This document shows, one piece after another, positions 23,672 to 35,589 of a stretch of DNA of 64,000 nt (within the stretch, counting starts at the first letter, position 1; each line of letters starts with the position of its first letter). The translations under genes and the position numbers were made by a program. Source of the stretch: Primula veris (Eukaryota > Streptophyta > Magnoliopsida > Ericales > Primulaceae); NCBI GenBank assembly GCA_963682055.1, contig OY821746.1, forward strand, positions 10,937,992 to 11,001,991. Reading direction: 5' to 3'. The notes under the pieces are model-generated. The model was not told the origin of the DNA. It made no database searches and was given only the letters and a program-made list of their open reading frames with translations.

Positions 23672-24822
23672 CTTAATTTTCAAAAATAATAATAACAGGT
23701 TGGTATTTAAATGCTAGTAGTATTGTACTACTTTAAACTGGATATTAAAATTATAAGGAATATACAAGTTTTTCTTAATAAAAAAAGTCATGAAAGAAAA
23801 TCCAAATCTTTTATCCTTTATTTTCTAATCCTTTTCGTGCTCATTTGCTTATTTTCACTTAAATTTTAAATTTTCACAACTTTTTTTCGCAAGTTTATAA
23901 CATTTTATATTATATTGTATTCAAATTTTTAAACATTTGGACATAATAATGTTTTAGATAATTTTTCTAATATTTAATGTTTAATTTACACTAATTTATA
24001 CATTTATTTCAAAATAAATTGCGTGTGGATTTTATTTTAAAAATAATTATTGAAATGCATTGATACATGTATTATAGTAATTGTACAATTTTTTTAAAGT
24101 TTTTTAGAATAATTTTTGCATAAAATGAGTAATGATGTACGAAAGGGGATAAATAATAGGGGTAGAATATTTGAAATAAAATAAAAAAGTGAGAAAAAAC
24201 CAAGAGAACAATTTGGGATTGTAACTTGTAGAGAAAAACTAAAGGAAAATTGTGAAAAGGCCATATATTTTTTTCTGGAAATATGGTATAACTACCTGAT
24301 AACAAGCTTGGACTAACATACTCTTTCGTGCTCATAGTTTCAAAAGTTAACAAATATTATACTCTAACCATGGCTTTGGCCCCCTTCATGAACTTATCTA
24401 AATTTAAAATGACACTAATAAGCACATAGAATATAATAAAAAAATTATATACTTTTAATAAACCAATATGTTACTAAACTGAAATAAACATAAGTTGGAG
24501 AGCAATACAAAATAATATTGATTTATTGAGAGTAAATTCTGTCACAAGTCTCATTAATTCAAAAATTTGTCACAAACATTGGCTAAATCGTAGCTAATAA
24601 ACTCGTCATAAAAAATACTGGTACTATTCATCCCGTAACTATTAGGGCAATTTTTTTTTTAGTGGAAGAGGATATTTAAGTATTTCAATGATTGAATTGG
24701 ACAAAAGTATACTAATTTGGACAAAAACTTAAATTCAATATACTAATTAAAATAAGTGATAGTACTGTTGATAGTTGAATATACTTAACATAAATTAATC
24801 CTGAAAGGGGTTAAGTTGTGTG
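23672..24822. other. AT-rich intergenic region
   Basis: No coding segment or element ends recognised; strongly A+T rich. Confidence 0.5.
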
Positions 24823-24830
24823 GACGGGAC

Positions 24831-25036
24831 CAGGGGAGAAGTCAGAAACCTTAGATGGGGGTGTCGAAATTACATAGAAACTGATGTTTAGTGAAATAAT
24901 AAATTATGGGATGTGCCAAATTATCATTTTTAACACAATTTAGTAAAAATACATGTTAAAAATTAAAAAAAGTTACAAGTTTTGAAGATATGAAGGGTGT
25001 TGTAGCCCCTGATGGTCTGCACTTAGCTTCCACCTA
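24831..25036. mobile_element. Small hAT-type MITE
   Basis: A 206 bp element between near-identical 8-mers GACGGGAC (24823-24830) and GATGGGAC (25037-25044), seven of eight matching. The left end CAGGGGAGAAGTCAG is similar to the reverse complement of the right end TAGGTGGAAGCTAAG. The 8 bp duplication and CAGGGG-type end are hAT signatures. No coding potential. Confidence 0.6.
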
Positions 25037-25190
25037 GATGGGACGACTTTTTGTCCATAAGATAATAGGGCCAAACGCGTCATGTTTTCATTTAATTAAG
25101 ACCATTATTGTTACAATAGAATGTATCAGTGACCAAATAGAACTATCTTAAAACTGCATGAGACTGACTATATTAATTCTAACAAAGCTC

Positions 25191-25200
25191 TATATAAATA
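25191..25200 (+). promoter_or_regulatory. Candidate TATA box of the 27293-30092 gene
   Basis: TATATAAATA followed by an A-rich then CCAAGCTCAACTCAACC leader and a splice donor at 25307. The spacing fits a transcription start near 25225-25235. Inferred from motifs only. Confidence 0.45.
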
Positions 25201-25477
25201 AAGAAGTAAAAGCAAATATTTTTTTTCCTGATAAAAAATACTAATACAAAAAAGAGAAGAAAAATAAAGTCCAAGCTCAACTCAACCACTCCAATTTTAA
25301 TCTCTGGTGAGCCTTAATATATCTCCGGTGACATATAAAATGTTGTTATTTTTATTTTATTTTGAAGAAAAGCTGATAATAATTCACTGCTTGTTTGCAT
25401 GTACATATCTCTCTGACTGTATTAATTTGTTTTCTTACATTTATTTATTATTTTGGGAAAAGAATGAACTAATTGTG

Positions 25478-26170
25478 GTTTTTTGGGTTTTTAGATTATG
25501 GATTTTTTACCCTTTTTACAGTGCCTGAAGCGTAGAATTTTGAAACTAAATTGATTTTTGTACTTCTCAGACAACAAAGCTGAGTTCTTTTTTTTTTTTA
25601 AATCACCTTGTACTTAACCCAAAATAAAATTTAGATTTTGGTGAAAAGATTGAACTTAATTTATTTTTTTTTGGGTTTTTAGATTTTGTTTCAAAATTGT
25701 ATTTTTGTATAATTATTATTTTTTTACCTCTCAGACAACAAAGCTAAGTTCTTTTTTTATTTCTTCACTTTTACTTAGCCCAAAGCAAAAAAATTGATTT
25801 TGGGAAAAAAATACTGAACTCAGGATTTTTTGGGTTTTTAGATTATGGTTTTTTTTTTTACAGTGCCTGAAGAGTGGAATTTTGAAACAAAATTGTGTTT
25901 TCGTGTTTTTATTTTTATTTTTACTTCTCAGACAACAAAGCTAAGTTCTTTCTTATTTCTTCACCTTTTACAAATTTTAGATTTCGGGAAAAAAAAGTTG
26001 GAATTTGTTATTTTTGGGTTTAAAATTATCGTTTTTTTACAGTTCCCGAACAGTGGAGTTTTGAAAAAATATTGAATTTCCAGTGTAATTATATATTTTT
26101 TACTTTTCAGACAACAAATTAACAAAGCTAAGTTCTTTCTTATTTTTTCACCTTCTACTTACCCCAAAAA
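25478..26170. repeat. Four ~170 bp tandem units in the leader intron
   Basis: Units start near 25478, 25662, 25826 and 26005. Shared order: TTTTTTGGGTTTTTAGATTA, then (in three units) TTTACAGTGCCTGAAG-like sequence with GAATTTTGAAA, then CTCAGACAACAAAGCTAAGTTC. Units differ by substitutions and T-run lengths. Each carries pyrimidine-run-plus-CAG strings that resemble 3' splice sites. Confidence 0.8.
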
Positions 26171-26384
26171 ACTCTAAGCTCTTTTGAGGGGAATAATGAT
26201 TTTCAAGAGGGTTATTATTGATGGAGTTTTAGGTATAAATTAGGCGTAATTTATCGTTAAGAAGCATATTATAACCCTTGATCCTCTTTAATAAGATATT
26301 TTTTGAAGAAGCATATTATAAGTATAAAGCTATATCAATTTGGTACTGCATTCGTGTGGTCATGTGGAAGGCTACAAAGTATAA

Positions 26385-26640
26385 GTTTATAAGTTAGAAG
26401 TTGTAAAAATTAGTTGGTATAGTGTACTTAGGTGAAAAGTATCTCTTTTGAGATATTTGAAGAACAATTAATTGTGAAATACTAAACTCTTACGCTTAGA
26501 AGTATGAGTTATTTTACTTATTAACGCTAGAAGTTGTAAAATTTAGTTGATAGAGATAGAGTGTACTTAGGTCAAAAGGGTATATCTTGAGAATTTTACT
26601 GAACAAGTTATTTTATAATCCTAGACTCTTACGCCTTGAA
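26385..26640. repeat. ~125 bp tandem duplication
   Basis: Two adjacent copies containing AGAAGTTGTAAAAATTAG (or TTTAG), GTGTACTTAGGT and CTAGACTCTTACGC-like motifs, within the predicted leader intron. Confidence 0.65.
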
Positions 26641-27292
26641 AATTGAAAAAATGACGGGATTCGAAAGGCCAAGGCTCGAAGACCCCTGGGACAAACAGTA
26701 CTTTTTAAAGCGTTTGTGCCCCTTTTGACAACCAAGTCACAATGGGTAGTTTTTCAAGGTTCATCGACAAATTTATATACTTAAAATTTATAAGGATTCG
26801 AACAAAAGTGTATAATTCTTTTGTCTTCGCCAAACATGCCACAGTGACTTACTTCATTTGCGATTTTCTTTTCAGCTTTTTGATTGCTTCATGCTATAGT
26901 ATTATCATACTAAGTTGTATGTCTGTTTTCTATTGGCATAGTTTTGCATGTTTGACTTAAGATTCTTATGGTTTTTGGGTCTTGTTCTGGCGTTTCTACA
27001 GTTGTTTCAGATTTTATTTTTGTGTTCTGGATTCGGAACTAAATTATTGAAAATCTGATTGACATCTAGTTTTTATTCCTTTGATTAACATCAAATGTTA
27101 TATTTTGTCTTTTGTCGAAAAATAAAAAGACTGAACCAGTGAAATCATTGTTTTCCTATTGACTCTGTATTGGATGGGCAAGAAGCTTGTTCACCTGTAA
27201 TTGATTTTTTCACTTTGACTATCTTGCAAGGACATACATTCATTGAAGGATTGCCTCAGTAGACCTGTGCCCGCTTTAACTATCTCTTGTTG

Positions 27293-30092
27293 ATGGATCG
27301 GAAATTTAAAAGCCCAAAGTGGGTTGGTAGCATATATCACAAATTTGAGGCTATATGTCATGAAGTTGATGACTTTGTGACCCAGGTATGATTTTCTTGT
27401 CGCGAACTTTATGTGTTTATTTGATTTCTCCAGAAAACCAAATCTGGAGGTTATTTTTCAGATTTTTGGTATTGATAGGTTTGATATTTGGCTTCTGAAC
27501 CCGCCTAAGCTTGTTTACACCTTTAGTTTTAAGGAAATAAAGTCCAATGAGTCAAGTTTTTACTAAATAAGTAAGAAGAAGTATACCTAAAGCTAATTTT
27601 CTCTAGTTTTAACCTGTAAAGGCTGAGCTAGTTTTAGAGTTTCATTTTACTCCAATTGGTTTGTCAAAGCTGATTCTTTTAAGCTTCTGAGTTAGTTTTA
27701 GAGTTTGATTTGACCCCAGTTGGTTTGTTTAATCTGGTGGAGCTCAGCTTGCTCAATTGTAATATTATCCAGTATCTGATAATCTCATATACTAGTAGAT
27801 GGTAAATTGTTTACTGATTGTTACTAAAGCAAGATATACTGATTTTGTTTTGCTTTGAAAATGTAATAGGGCTAATTGTTTTAATTTTTTTGATATAGGA
27901 AACCGTGAAATATGTAGAAAATCAGGCTCAGGCAGTCGGTGGCTCGGTGAAAAGATTTTATTCCAGTGTCGTGCAAGATTTGCTCCCCTCTTCTTTAAAT
28001 CAACCTGGTAAGCAGGAAGCTCAGATACTAGATCATGAACGGAAAGAAATTGTCGAATCACATATTTCATGTTCAGAAAATGAGGCTTTCGAACACAACA
28101 AGTTAGACTTTGTTCTTGCGGAAAATAACCTACAAGGGGAAATAACAGAAAAAAATCACGAAACCTCTTTTGATGAAAATGACCCAGATGAGGTGCTGAT
28201 GAGTAAAATACCCTTTGCCTTTGAAGAAAGTGACCTAAGAGGGGAGTGGTTGAATGGTAATATTAATATTGTCGAAGCAATTGGTCTAAATATGGAGTGG
28301 ACTAATATCAGAGAAAAGGAAACAAGGAAAGAGCTCTCTCAGCCAAAAGAAATGAAAATGTTTTATCCTGAGAAAACAGCATCATTATTAAGTGGTTCCA
28401 ATATTGGATTAACTTGTGCTACATGCGTATGCGACACTGAAATGAACTTATCCGTTGTTCCCGCTGATAATAAGACAGTAGAGAGTGAATCAATTTCATC
28501 GAACAGTCCTTCATCCTCAGAAATGGTTGATATTCAACAAGATGAAGAGAACATTTGCTATTATCTTGTGGATGAAATAAAAAATGCTTCTGATCCCACG
28601 GATGCTCCCTCGTGTTCTCAGTCATTGTCCAGTGTATCTTGTGATGACATGGATATGAAACAAGCTCTCTCCAACAGCGCCTTTGGTATGTTATTTTTTC
28701 CTAAAACAAATATAATTTTGATTTTCCTTCTTAATAAATATGAGTTTCGTATGAATCTATTCTTCTGATTAGGTTTTTTTCTTCATAGATGATGATGTCC
28801 CCTCTGCTGATGATATCGCTTTTATAGTTGCATCATTTGAAGATAATGACTATGCTCATCTGGAGGCTTTAATGGCTTCCTTAAAATCCGGTATGTTATC
28901 GGTGAACTTTTCTAGACCATTGGTTTTTTATTATTGTTTTTTATACATGTCATCAACCCGTAATTGAGGTTAACCAGTTGAATCAATAAACAGTGACATA
29001 GACTAGTTCAGGGTCTTCCTATTGTTCTAATTGGACATAACCATCAGTCTATCTCTACGATTTGGGAAGTAACTTCAAGTCTTAAAACTGTAGGTCTCTG
29101 GGATTTCCACGTCCCTGTAACATAGTAATACATTTAACTAGTTTCGTATACAGAAATTAGTTATTTCTTCCTATATTTTGCTTGCATGTCACAATACCTG
29201 TTATTTGCATAAGTTTGATTCTTGTAAATGTCCCCAGTCGTTGCTTTGACAGAAAGGTCAATTGTTATGAAGGAACTCATGCCATATTTGCGTAAGTTTG
29301 GTTCGCCATCCTTATTGACAGAAGGGTAAATTTTGACAAGGGACCTCACGCCACTTCTGAAGTCCCATTTACACTATCCATGTACACATCATTGATGCAT
29401 CAATACTCTAGCACTTCACCATATTTTAGCTTATAAGTGCAAGTGAATGATTAAGTAAATTTGGTCTTACTTATCAAAAAAAAAAACAAAGTATATTTGA
29501 TCTTTAATTACCTACTTAACTAACACCGTAGGAGCACTTGTTAATAACACATTTAGTGTAACTTAGTTGCTATTGTAATATGTTAAACAGATGAAGAAGA
29601 AGACTCAATTGTCGATATTGCGGATCCTAGCATGGTTAGCATTGAATTGTTTGACGATGAGGCAAAACTTGACGAAAGTTGCATACCCACTGAAAACAAA
29701 TTACTTTATGCTACATTTTCAAGATCACAGAAGCATAAGTCTTACAAGGTAATCAATAAAAATCTCCCCTCTCCCTATTTTCCTCTACTTGTTTGACTAC
29801 GTAGGCTTTACTTAACTAGAACTTGCTTATACACTTGTTGTAGACACCGGTTCTAGTATATTGAAATGGCTAATCTCTTTTCTGGTTCTTGTTTTAGAAA
29901 ATTTTACAAGATGCGTTTGCTTCAAGAAAGAGGTTAAAGAAAGAGTACGAGCAGCTTGGAATTTTGCTTGGTGACATCGATATAGAGCCCAGTCAGCAAC
30001 ATGTACATAATTTTCAGCCCGAAATTCACTCATCGTCCTTGAAGTCGGACAATTTACAGTGCGGTGATATAAGTGAATGGGAGCTTTTATAG
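27293..30092 (+). CDS. Uncharacterised plant-conserved protein, 444 aa
   Basis: Five exons with consensus borders join in frame: 27293-27385, 27899-28685, 28789-28890, 29591-29748, 29898-30092. The N-terminus reads MDRKFKSPKWVGSIYHKFEA and continues into a segment with TVKYVENQ and SVKRFYSSVVQDLLP; this N-terminal block is of a type I recognise as conserved across plants without an assigned function. Residues about 80-260 are acidic, Ser/Asn-rich and probably disordered. Small exon 3 encodes an acidic DDDVPSADDIAF segment. The C-terminus has a basic, helical RKRLKKEYEQLG stretch and ends EWELL. No transmembrane segment or signal peptide is seen. No stop or frameshift occurs, so I regard it as an expressed gene. 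I do not assign a function. Confidence 0.85.
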
Positions 30093-31807
30093 TTACTAAG
30101 GTCTGTGTATATAATACAACACCTTTTTGGTATATTTTATTCCAGAGTAAAGAATCCCCTTGTAATATGCGGCATGTTTCGGTTGTACCCAGTGTGAGTT
30201 AAGAACTTATTCAGGAAAATATTGTTTATAATTGATCTGGTTTGGTGTAATGATGGTCGGTGCTAATTTATTTTCTTATGTATTACCATTAACAATAACC
30301 ACCATTAATTAGTCTATGGGAAGATCCACCACTTTGTTTTCACGAATAGTGCAAAGCTGACACATCATTGTATTCATGTTTCAAGTATTATTTGTTTCCT
30401 AACCAATTACTCTAAGGATTGGTCATGCTTGGCGTCATTGCCGTTCTTGTGTACTAGATCAAAGTGCTCAGTAGCTAAGATTTCTAAGATTAATCATCTC
30501 CTGTGTATTGTCGTCCTTGTGTACTGAATTTGAGTCTACCCTAACTGAAATTTATTAGGATTGATCATGTGCACTTGAACCGAATTCAACTCTTTCATAG
30601 CGAAGGTTAGTGTTAGGTCCAGAGAATGACTAACTTGTTTGTCATTAATATGATAGTTTATTGATCTTAATATTGATATAAAGTGGTGCTTTTAATCGAT
30701 TAAGTTGATTGTGTTTCACATGTTTTTATTATCCCAATTACAACTGGACTTTCGACTCAGCTGGTGAAGGAGATTACAGTTTCAGTTATAACTCACATAT
30801 AACATGTTTTTATTATCTCAATTACAACTGGACTTTCGACTCAGTTGGTAAAGGAGATTACAGTTTCAGTTATAACTCACATATAACTGGGTTTATGACG
30901 AATTTACAGTTTTAGTTGATAATCTCGAATCTTAATGATTAAAGATTTGGACATGATCTACAAGTAGTTGAATGATTAAATCATAAGATATTCTTCATAA
31001 TATAAAAGTCAAATCAATTTAGAATAAAAAAGTGAGGAGAAAAATGGAAAGATATGAAAATAAATAAGAAAAGATCTTGAAAATATGTAAAACAAAGATA
31101 CTGATAAATTTCGAAATAAACAAGATCAGTACTTGATAACAAGATTAACGAAGGAAAAGATCAAATCAATTATTACTGAGAAAAAATCGACTTAGATCTA
31201 GAAAAATTGATAGTATTTAAGTTGTGAGGTATAGAGTTAGGCATATACGCATGAGTGTTGTAAGTCTCAAAATTCGTTACTGTCCTTGACATATCAATAA
31301 ATCACTGGATGAGGGCCTCGGAGACGTAGATCTAGCAGTAGATCGAACTCCGTCGTCATCAACGTTGTGTGTTCAATTCATTTATTATTCCAGATGAGTT
31401 TAGTTATAACTTGAATTAAAACTGAGTTATAACTTGAATTAAAACTGAGTTATAACTGAAAGCGTAACAGGATCTTGAAACTTCGGCTTACGTTTCTTAC
31501 GGTCAGTAAGGATTAGTGATTTACTGTGTCATTGGTGTCTGTCCATGCTGTACAAGTAACTAAATTTAGTAAAGCATTGATCATGTATTCATGTACAATA
31601 TTATTGTTCTCTTCTAGTTCCAAAATAATGTCTTCTGTAACTACTCTTTCTAAGTTCTAGACTTCTAGTCACGCACGGTAATATTTTCGTGCTAGCCATG
31701 ATATGCAAGGACTGGTCATGTAATTAGGACACCTTTGTTTTGTTTTCTTGTATTGAATTAAAATCAAGTCTTTGGTAGCTTGAGTTATTACTCCTGTGTG
31801 GCCCTTG
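30093..31807. other. Intergenic region with small repeats
   Basis: Includes an 84 bp tandem duplication at about 30718-30886 (unit with TTACAACTGGACTTTCGACT) and a short ~25 bp repeat (TTATAACTTGAATTAAAACTGAG) near 31400-31450. No gene recognised. Confidence 0.6.
30718..30886. repeat. 84 bp direct tandem duplication
   Basis: Two nearly identical units, each with AATTACAACTGGACTTTC, GGAGATTACAGTTTCAG and AACTCACATATAAC. Few differences, so the duplication is recent. Confidence 0.9.
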
Positions 31808-32015
31808 ACCTTTACGAAATTATGTGTAATTTTAATCGGCTTATAACATGTATCAAAATTGTCGAAATAAAAATTTTCAAAACTAAATCATATAATTTAA
31901 TGTTTGAACTATATGATTAACTTTTGAAAATTTCCATTCCGACAATTTTAATATAAGTTATTGATCGGTCAAAATTGCACATAGTTTCATAATGGATAAT
32001 TAATTGTGAACTGAT
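31808..32015. mobile_element. Hairpin MITE related to the one at 9810
   Basis: The left arm (ATTATGTGTAATTTTAATCGG... AAATTGTCGAAAT) is mirrored by the reverse complement of the right arm (TTATGAAACTATGTGCAATT... AAATTGTCGGAAT). The central ATCATATAATTTAATGTTTGAACTATATGAT region is also near-palindromic. Shares arm sequence with 9810-10022. Confidence 0.55.
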
Positions 32016-32427
32016 GAAGTATCAGGAGTATATGATTAAAGAAAAGGCGTATTTCCCTAGAAAAATTATAATAAAAGTCAATTTTATTTATTTGATATAT
32101 ATTTATTATTTTCTCTCTTTTCCCCTTTCTTTATCATGTTTATTGACTTTCTTAGTACTCTTATCATGTTTTCTCTGGTAAATCTGCAGTTGCTAAATTA
32201 TACCCACATAATAAATTATTCAATTATCTTTCTGTCGACAAATGTCAACTTAACCTTTTTGATAGTTTATTACCCAGTCATCATAATTTGTTGTTTCCTC
32301 CGGATAAATTAATAGTCTCACGCATGAATGTTAATAACAAAATTTAAAAATTAATAAAATATATCACTTTTAAAATTAAATTATAAAAAACATACGTTTA
32401 AAATTAAATTATAAAAAACATCAATAA

Positions 32428-32630
32428 TGTTGTATTATATTATTGAACTCTTGGACATTACTCATAGTGAGTCTAAGTTGACATTGCTACCTTGCATAAC
32501 TCTAACATCTAGTATATAAAGTAGGTTAGGTTTCACTTGTATTGATACATTATGGTTAATAAAAATCATGTTGTTCTCTCTCTATATTTATATACATATA
32601 TATATATGTGAGCTAATAAGACTCACAACA
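32428..32630 (+). repeat. 5' LTR of the copia element
   Basis: 203 bp, TG...CA ends, identical in layout to the 3' copy. Confidence 0.88.
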
Positions 32631-35589
32631 CGTTATCGGCACTTTGCTCGTAGAGAATAGGATATACGCTCGCGGATATTGGATATTTTGGGTAAACGCA
32701 CGGATATTTGATATATATAAATCTTGAGGTTTATCCGGATTTTATTGGGTTCGTTTTCGACCTTCTACAAAATATCCGGAGTACGATACATAGATATTTA
32801 CCTCCGGCAAATAAAATATAAATTGCATGTCTGTTTAAATAATAACCCACTGCCAAACTAGTTGAATGTCTATACCTTGAGAATTGTTTGGTCTATATTG
32901 GCTGTTATAGGGTCAAAGCGTAATCATGCGTTAAGTTTGACTTATCTGCATATTTGTTAATAAAAGATTGGATGTGTGTTGATTGATGTAGAATAAAATA
33001 TCAAACATGGTAGTGATAATCTATTAGATTAAATCTTTAACAAGTGACACCCGAGACTAGACTGCATCTTGCATATACTTTAGGACCGATTCTGCAATAA
33101 TAGCATGGACTAGGTTGAAACTCACTGAAATCGTGGACTGCTCATGTAATAATAGTGTAACTGAATACTAGTTTATTGTAATTACATCCTTACTTCTTAT
33201 AATTAACCCTGAATACATAACAGTACATGTGTTTGCCGATGACTAATGTTTGGTTTATATATGTAAAAAACTTAGAACTTGAAAGTGTAAAATTGGCATT
33301 ACCAAATAATTAAAATTTGATTCCTTGCATGTTACAGTGAATCGTATAAATTACCATGAATAGTACTTACAGTGAATCTTGTAAATTACCATGAATAAAC
33401 TTACACATATAGCTATAGAATAATAATATATTGTGTTAGATATTGCTGGTGTAAATTTGGTAAATACTAATCTAAATTGATTACATTAATTTGGATTCCT
33501 TATTAGAAGTATGTACTACCATGTTATTTAATCATGAAACATGTACAATCTAGATAATTGATCACTGCCATGTAATATTTATTTATTGCTATATGTAAAA
33601 TATGTTAATTTGTGAAATCATATATTTTCACATTTAAGTTGGAAAAATTATGAACCTTCCCCGACTAGGCTCACCTATTTGGATACGATGTCTAGGAAAG
33701 ATATAGGCGGAAGTCGATATCCTAATGAAGTCGGATTTTAAGTGGCATTCGTGCCCTCCACCCTCACCGTCTTTCATGGTCGTGTTCAAGTAGACCTACC
33801 GAAAGGGGTTGACTAAATAGTAATTTTTCCGAGTGTGTTTATATAGTGATGTATGTTTCGCTGAATTGGTGTTTCAGTATCGACCCGTCATACTGATTCA
33901 CATGAGAAGCAAAACTAATATTTTCAAACCTGTTGTTTCGGAAAAAAAAGTTTGTGCTTGTGAAAACCATAAACATATAAACCAGTCGTTTTATATGATA
34001 AATAATGCAGAACTCCCAACACATGTTGGATGCCATCTATGATGAGAAAAATCACAAAGCATACCTGCAAAGTGGCTCTTTAAACGTTTATTTTAATCCG
34101 TCACCCTGATGTGTGAAAATGTGATGCCCAATTTTTTTTTTATGCCATCTTTGATGAGTAAAACACAAGTTTGTTGTTACTCTCGAGATGAATGCTAAGC
34201 CGTTGATTTTATTCCGCCGCCACATTTGAGACGTGATGGCGTCTATGATGAACAAATGTTTGAAATTGACATATTGGAGTATTCCATAAGCAGTATTGTG
34301 AATTTATATTCACTATGTACCTTTCCTTAATCGCCCATCTATTTGCGGATGAGAAAATTGCCCCAATGAGTAGTTTTAATCCTATTGGGTTAATGACGAA
34401 TTGTTTGCCTGATATTAATGCTCTTCGTGGAATTTTTTTTTTCATCAATCGAGAACCAAGACAAATGTTATTTGTCTCGAACTATCGCGATCCTGACGAA
34501 TCGCCTAGTCAAGCGAGGTTTTAGACAATCGTCAAAATCTAAGACTTATGGCTCCAATGCAGTTCTTGAAAGGAACAATATGGTCCGTTGTCCCAAAGTA
34601 AGAGATAATGCTCAATCAACCAACTCTATGCTATAAAGACAAAGATCATGCACGGTTACCACTTAAATAGTTCAAAACTATTATAAAGGTGGAAAATCCG
34701 ATGCTAATATGGTTAAAGCTAACTGAAAGGAAACTCTTGAGACCCCCGGTTTTGTGGCTCAAATGAGTTTGATACCTTTCTTTATTGATTTTGATAAATC
34801 ATTGAGCTAATTTTTCGCTCATATGGATTATGTTTTCCATTTGGATTATTATTTTTCCATTTGTACCATACTTTTAAATTATGGTTTGCATGTTTAAGAA
34901 ATTTCTCGAAATAATTTGAAGTGTTTTTAGCAAATTCCTTTGACAAATGTGACCAAACTTTAAATTATGAAATTTTAGGCAATACTTGTGATATAGTTGT
35001 TTTTTTGTAAATAGTGGGTAACAGTGTACCACATAATTCACCAACTACTTGCCTAAAAGAGTACTTAGTGACAACGATTCTGGACATGTCGTTCGAAATC
35101 GAAATCTTTGGTAAAACCAAATTGATTTGTCAAATATGATGCCTTATACTTATGTAGGTCTTGCCGTACCTTGTTAAGTTATAAAATATTCGATAAAATC
35201 AATGTTACCTGGTAATAGCTCAAGAAAGAATTAAAATTTCTTTACATAGCCTCCATTCAATACGACCAAAAGCGTATTTTAGAGGAGTTGAAATGTATTT
35301 CAAGTGGTTGCCACCACATTCTTTAAAGCATTTAAAACTACCTTATCATTTAGTATATTGATACTGTGGCATTGACCGGATGAGATATTCTTGGGTCAAA
35401 AGACGATGCTTGATTTATAATCGCATCGCATTTGGATTCTCTTTGAGGATATATTTCGTGATTAATCCGAAATTCATGCCACTAATGCTCAATTTGAAAG
35501 ACTAGTATGTGTAAAGATCACGAAATGGACTCGTAGAATTCTTATAAAAAATTGAAAGAGTTGTTGTGGACTTATCCAACCATAAGACG
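32631..35589 (+). other. 5' internal part of the copia element, gag not recognisable
   Basis: Non-coding leader followed by a region where gag and protease should lie. Only short frames remain, and none can be assigned by eye. Confidence 0.5.

Larger units (their letters stand above)
25307..27230 (+). other. Predicted long leader intron
   Basis: Donor TCTCTG|GTGAGC at 25306/25307 and acceptor ATCTTGCAAG|GACAT at 27230/27231 define a possible 1924 bp intron in the 5' UTR of the next gene, with a short second leader exon before the ATG at 27293. No competing open frame is present. Contains the tandem repeats described separately. Confidence 0.45.
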
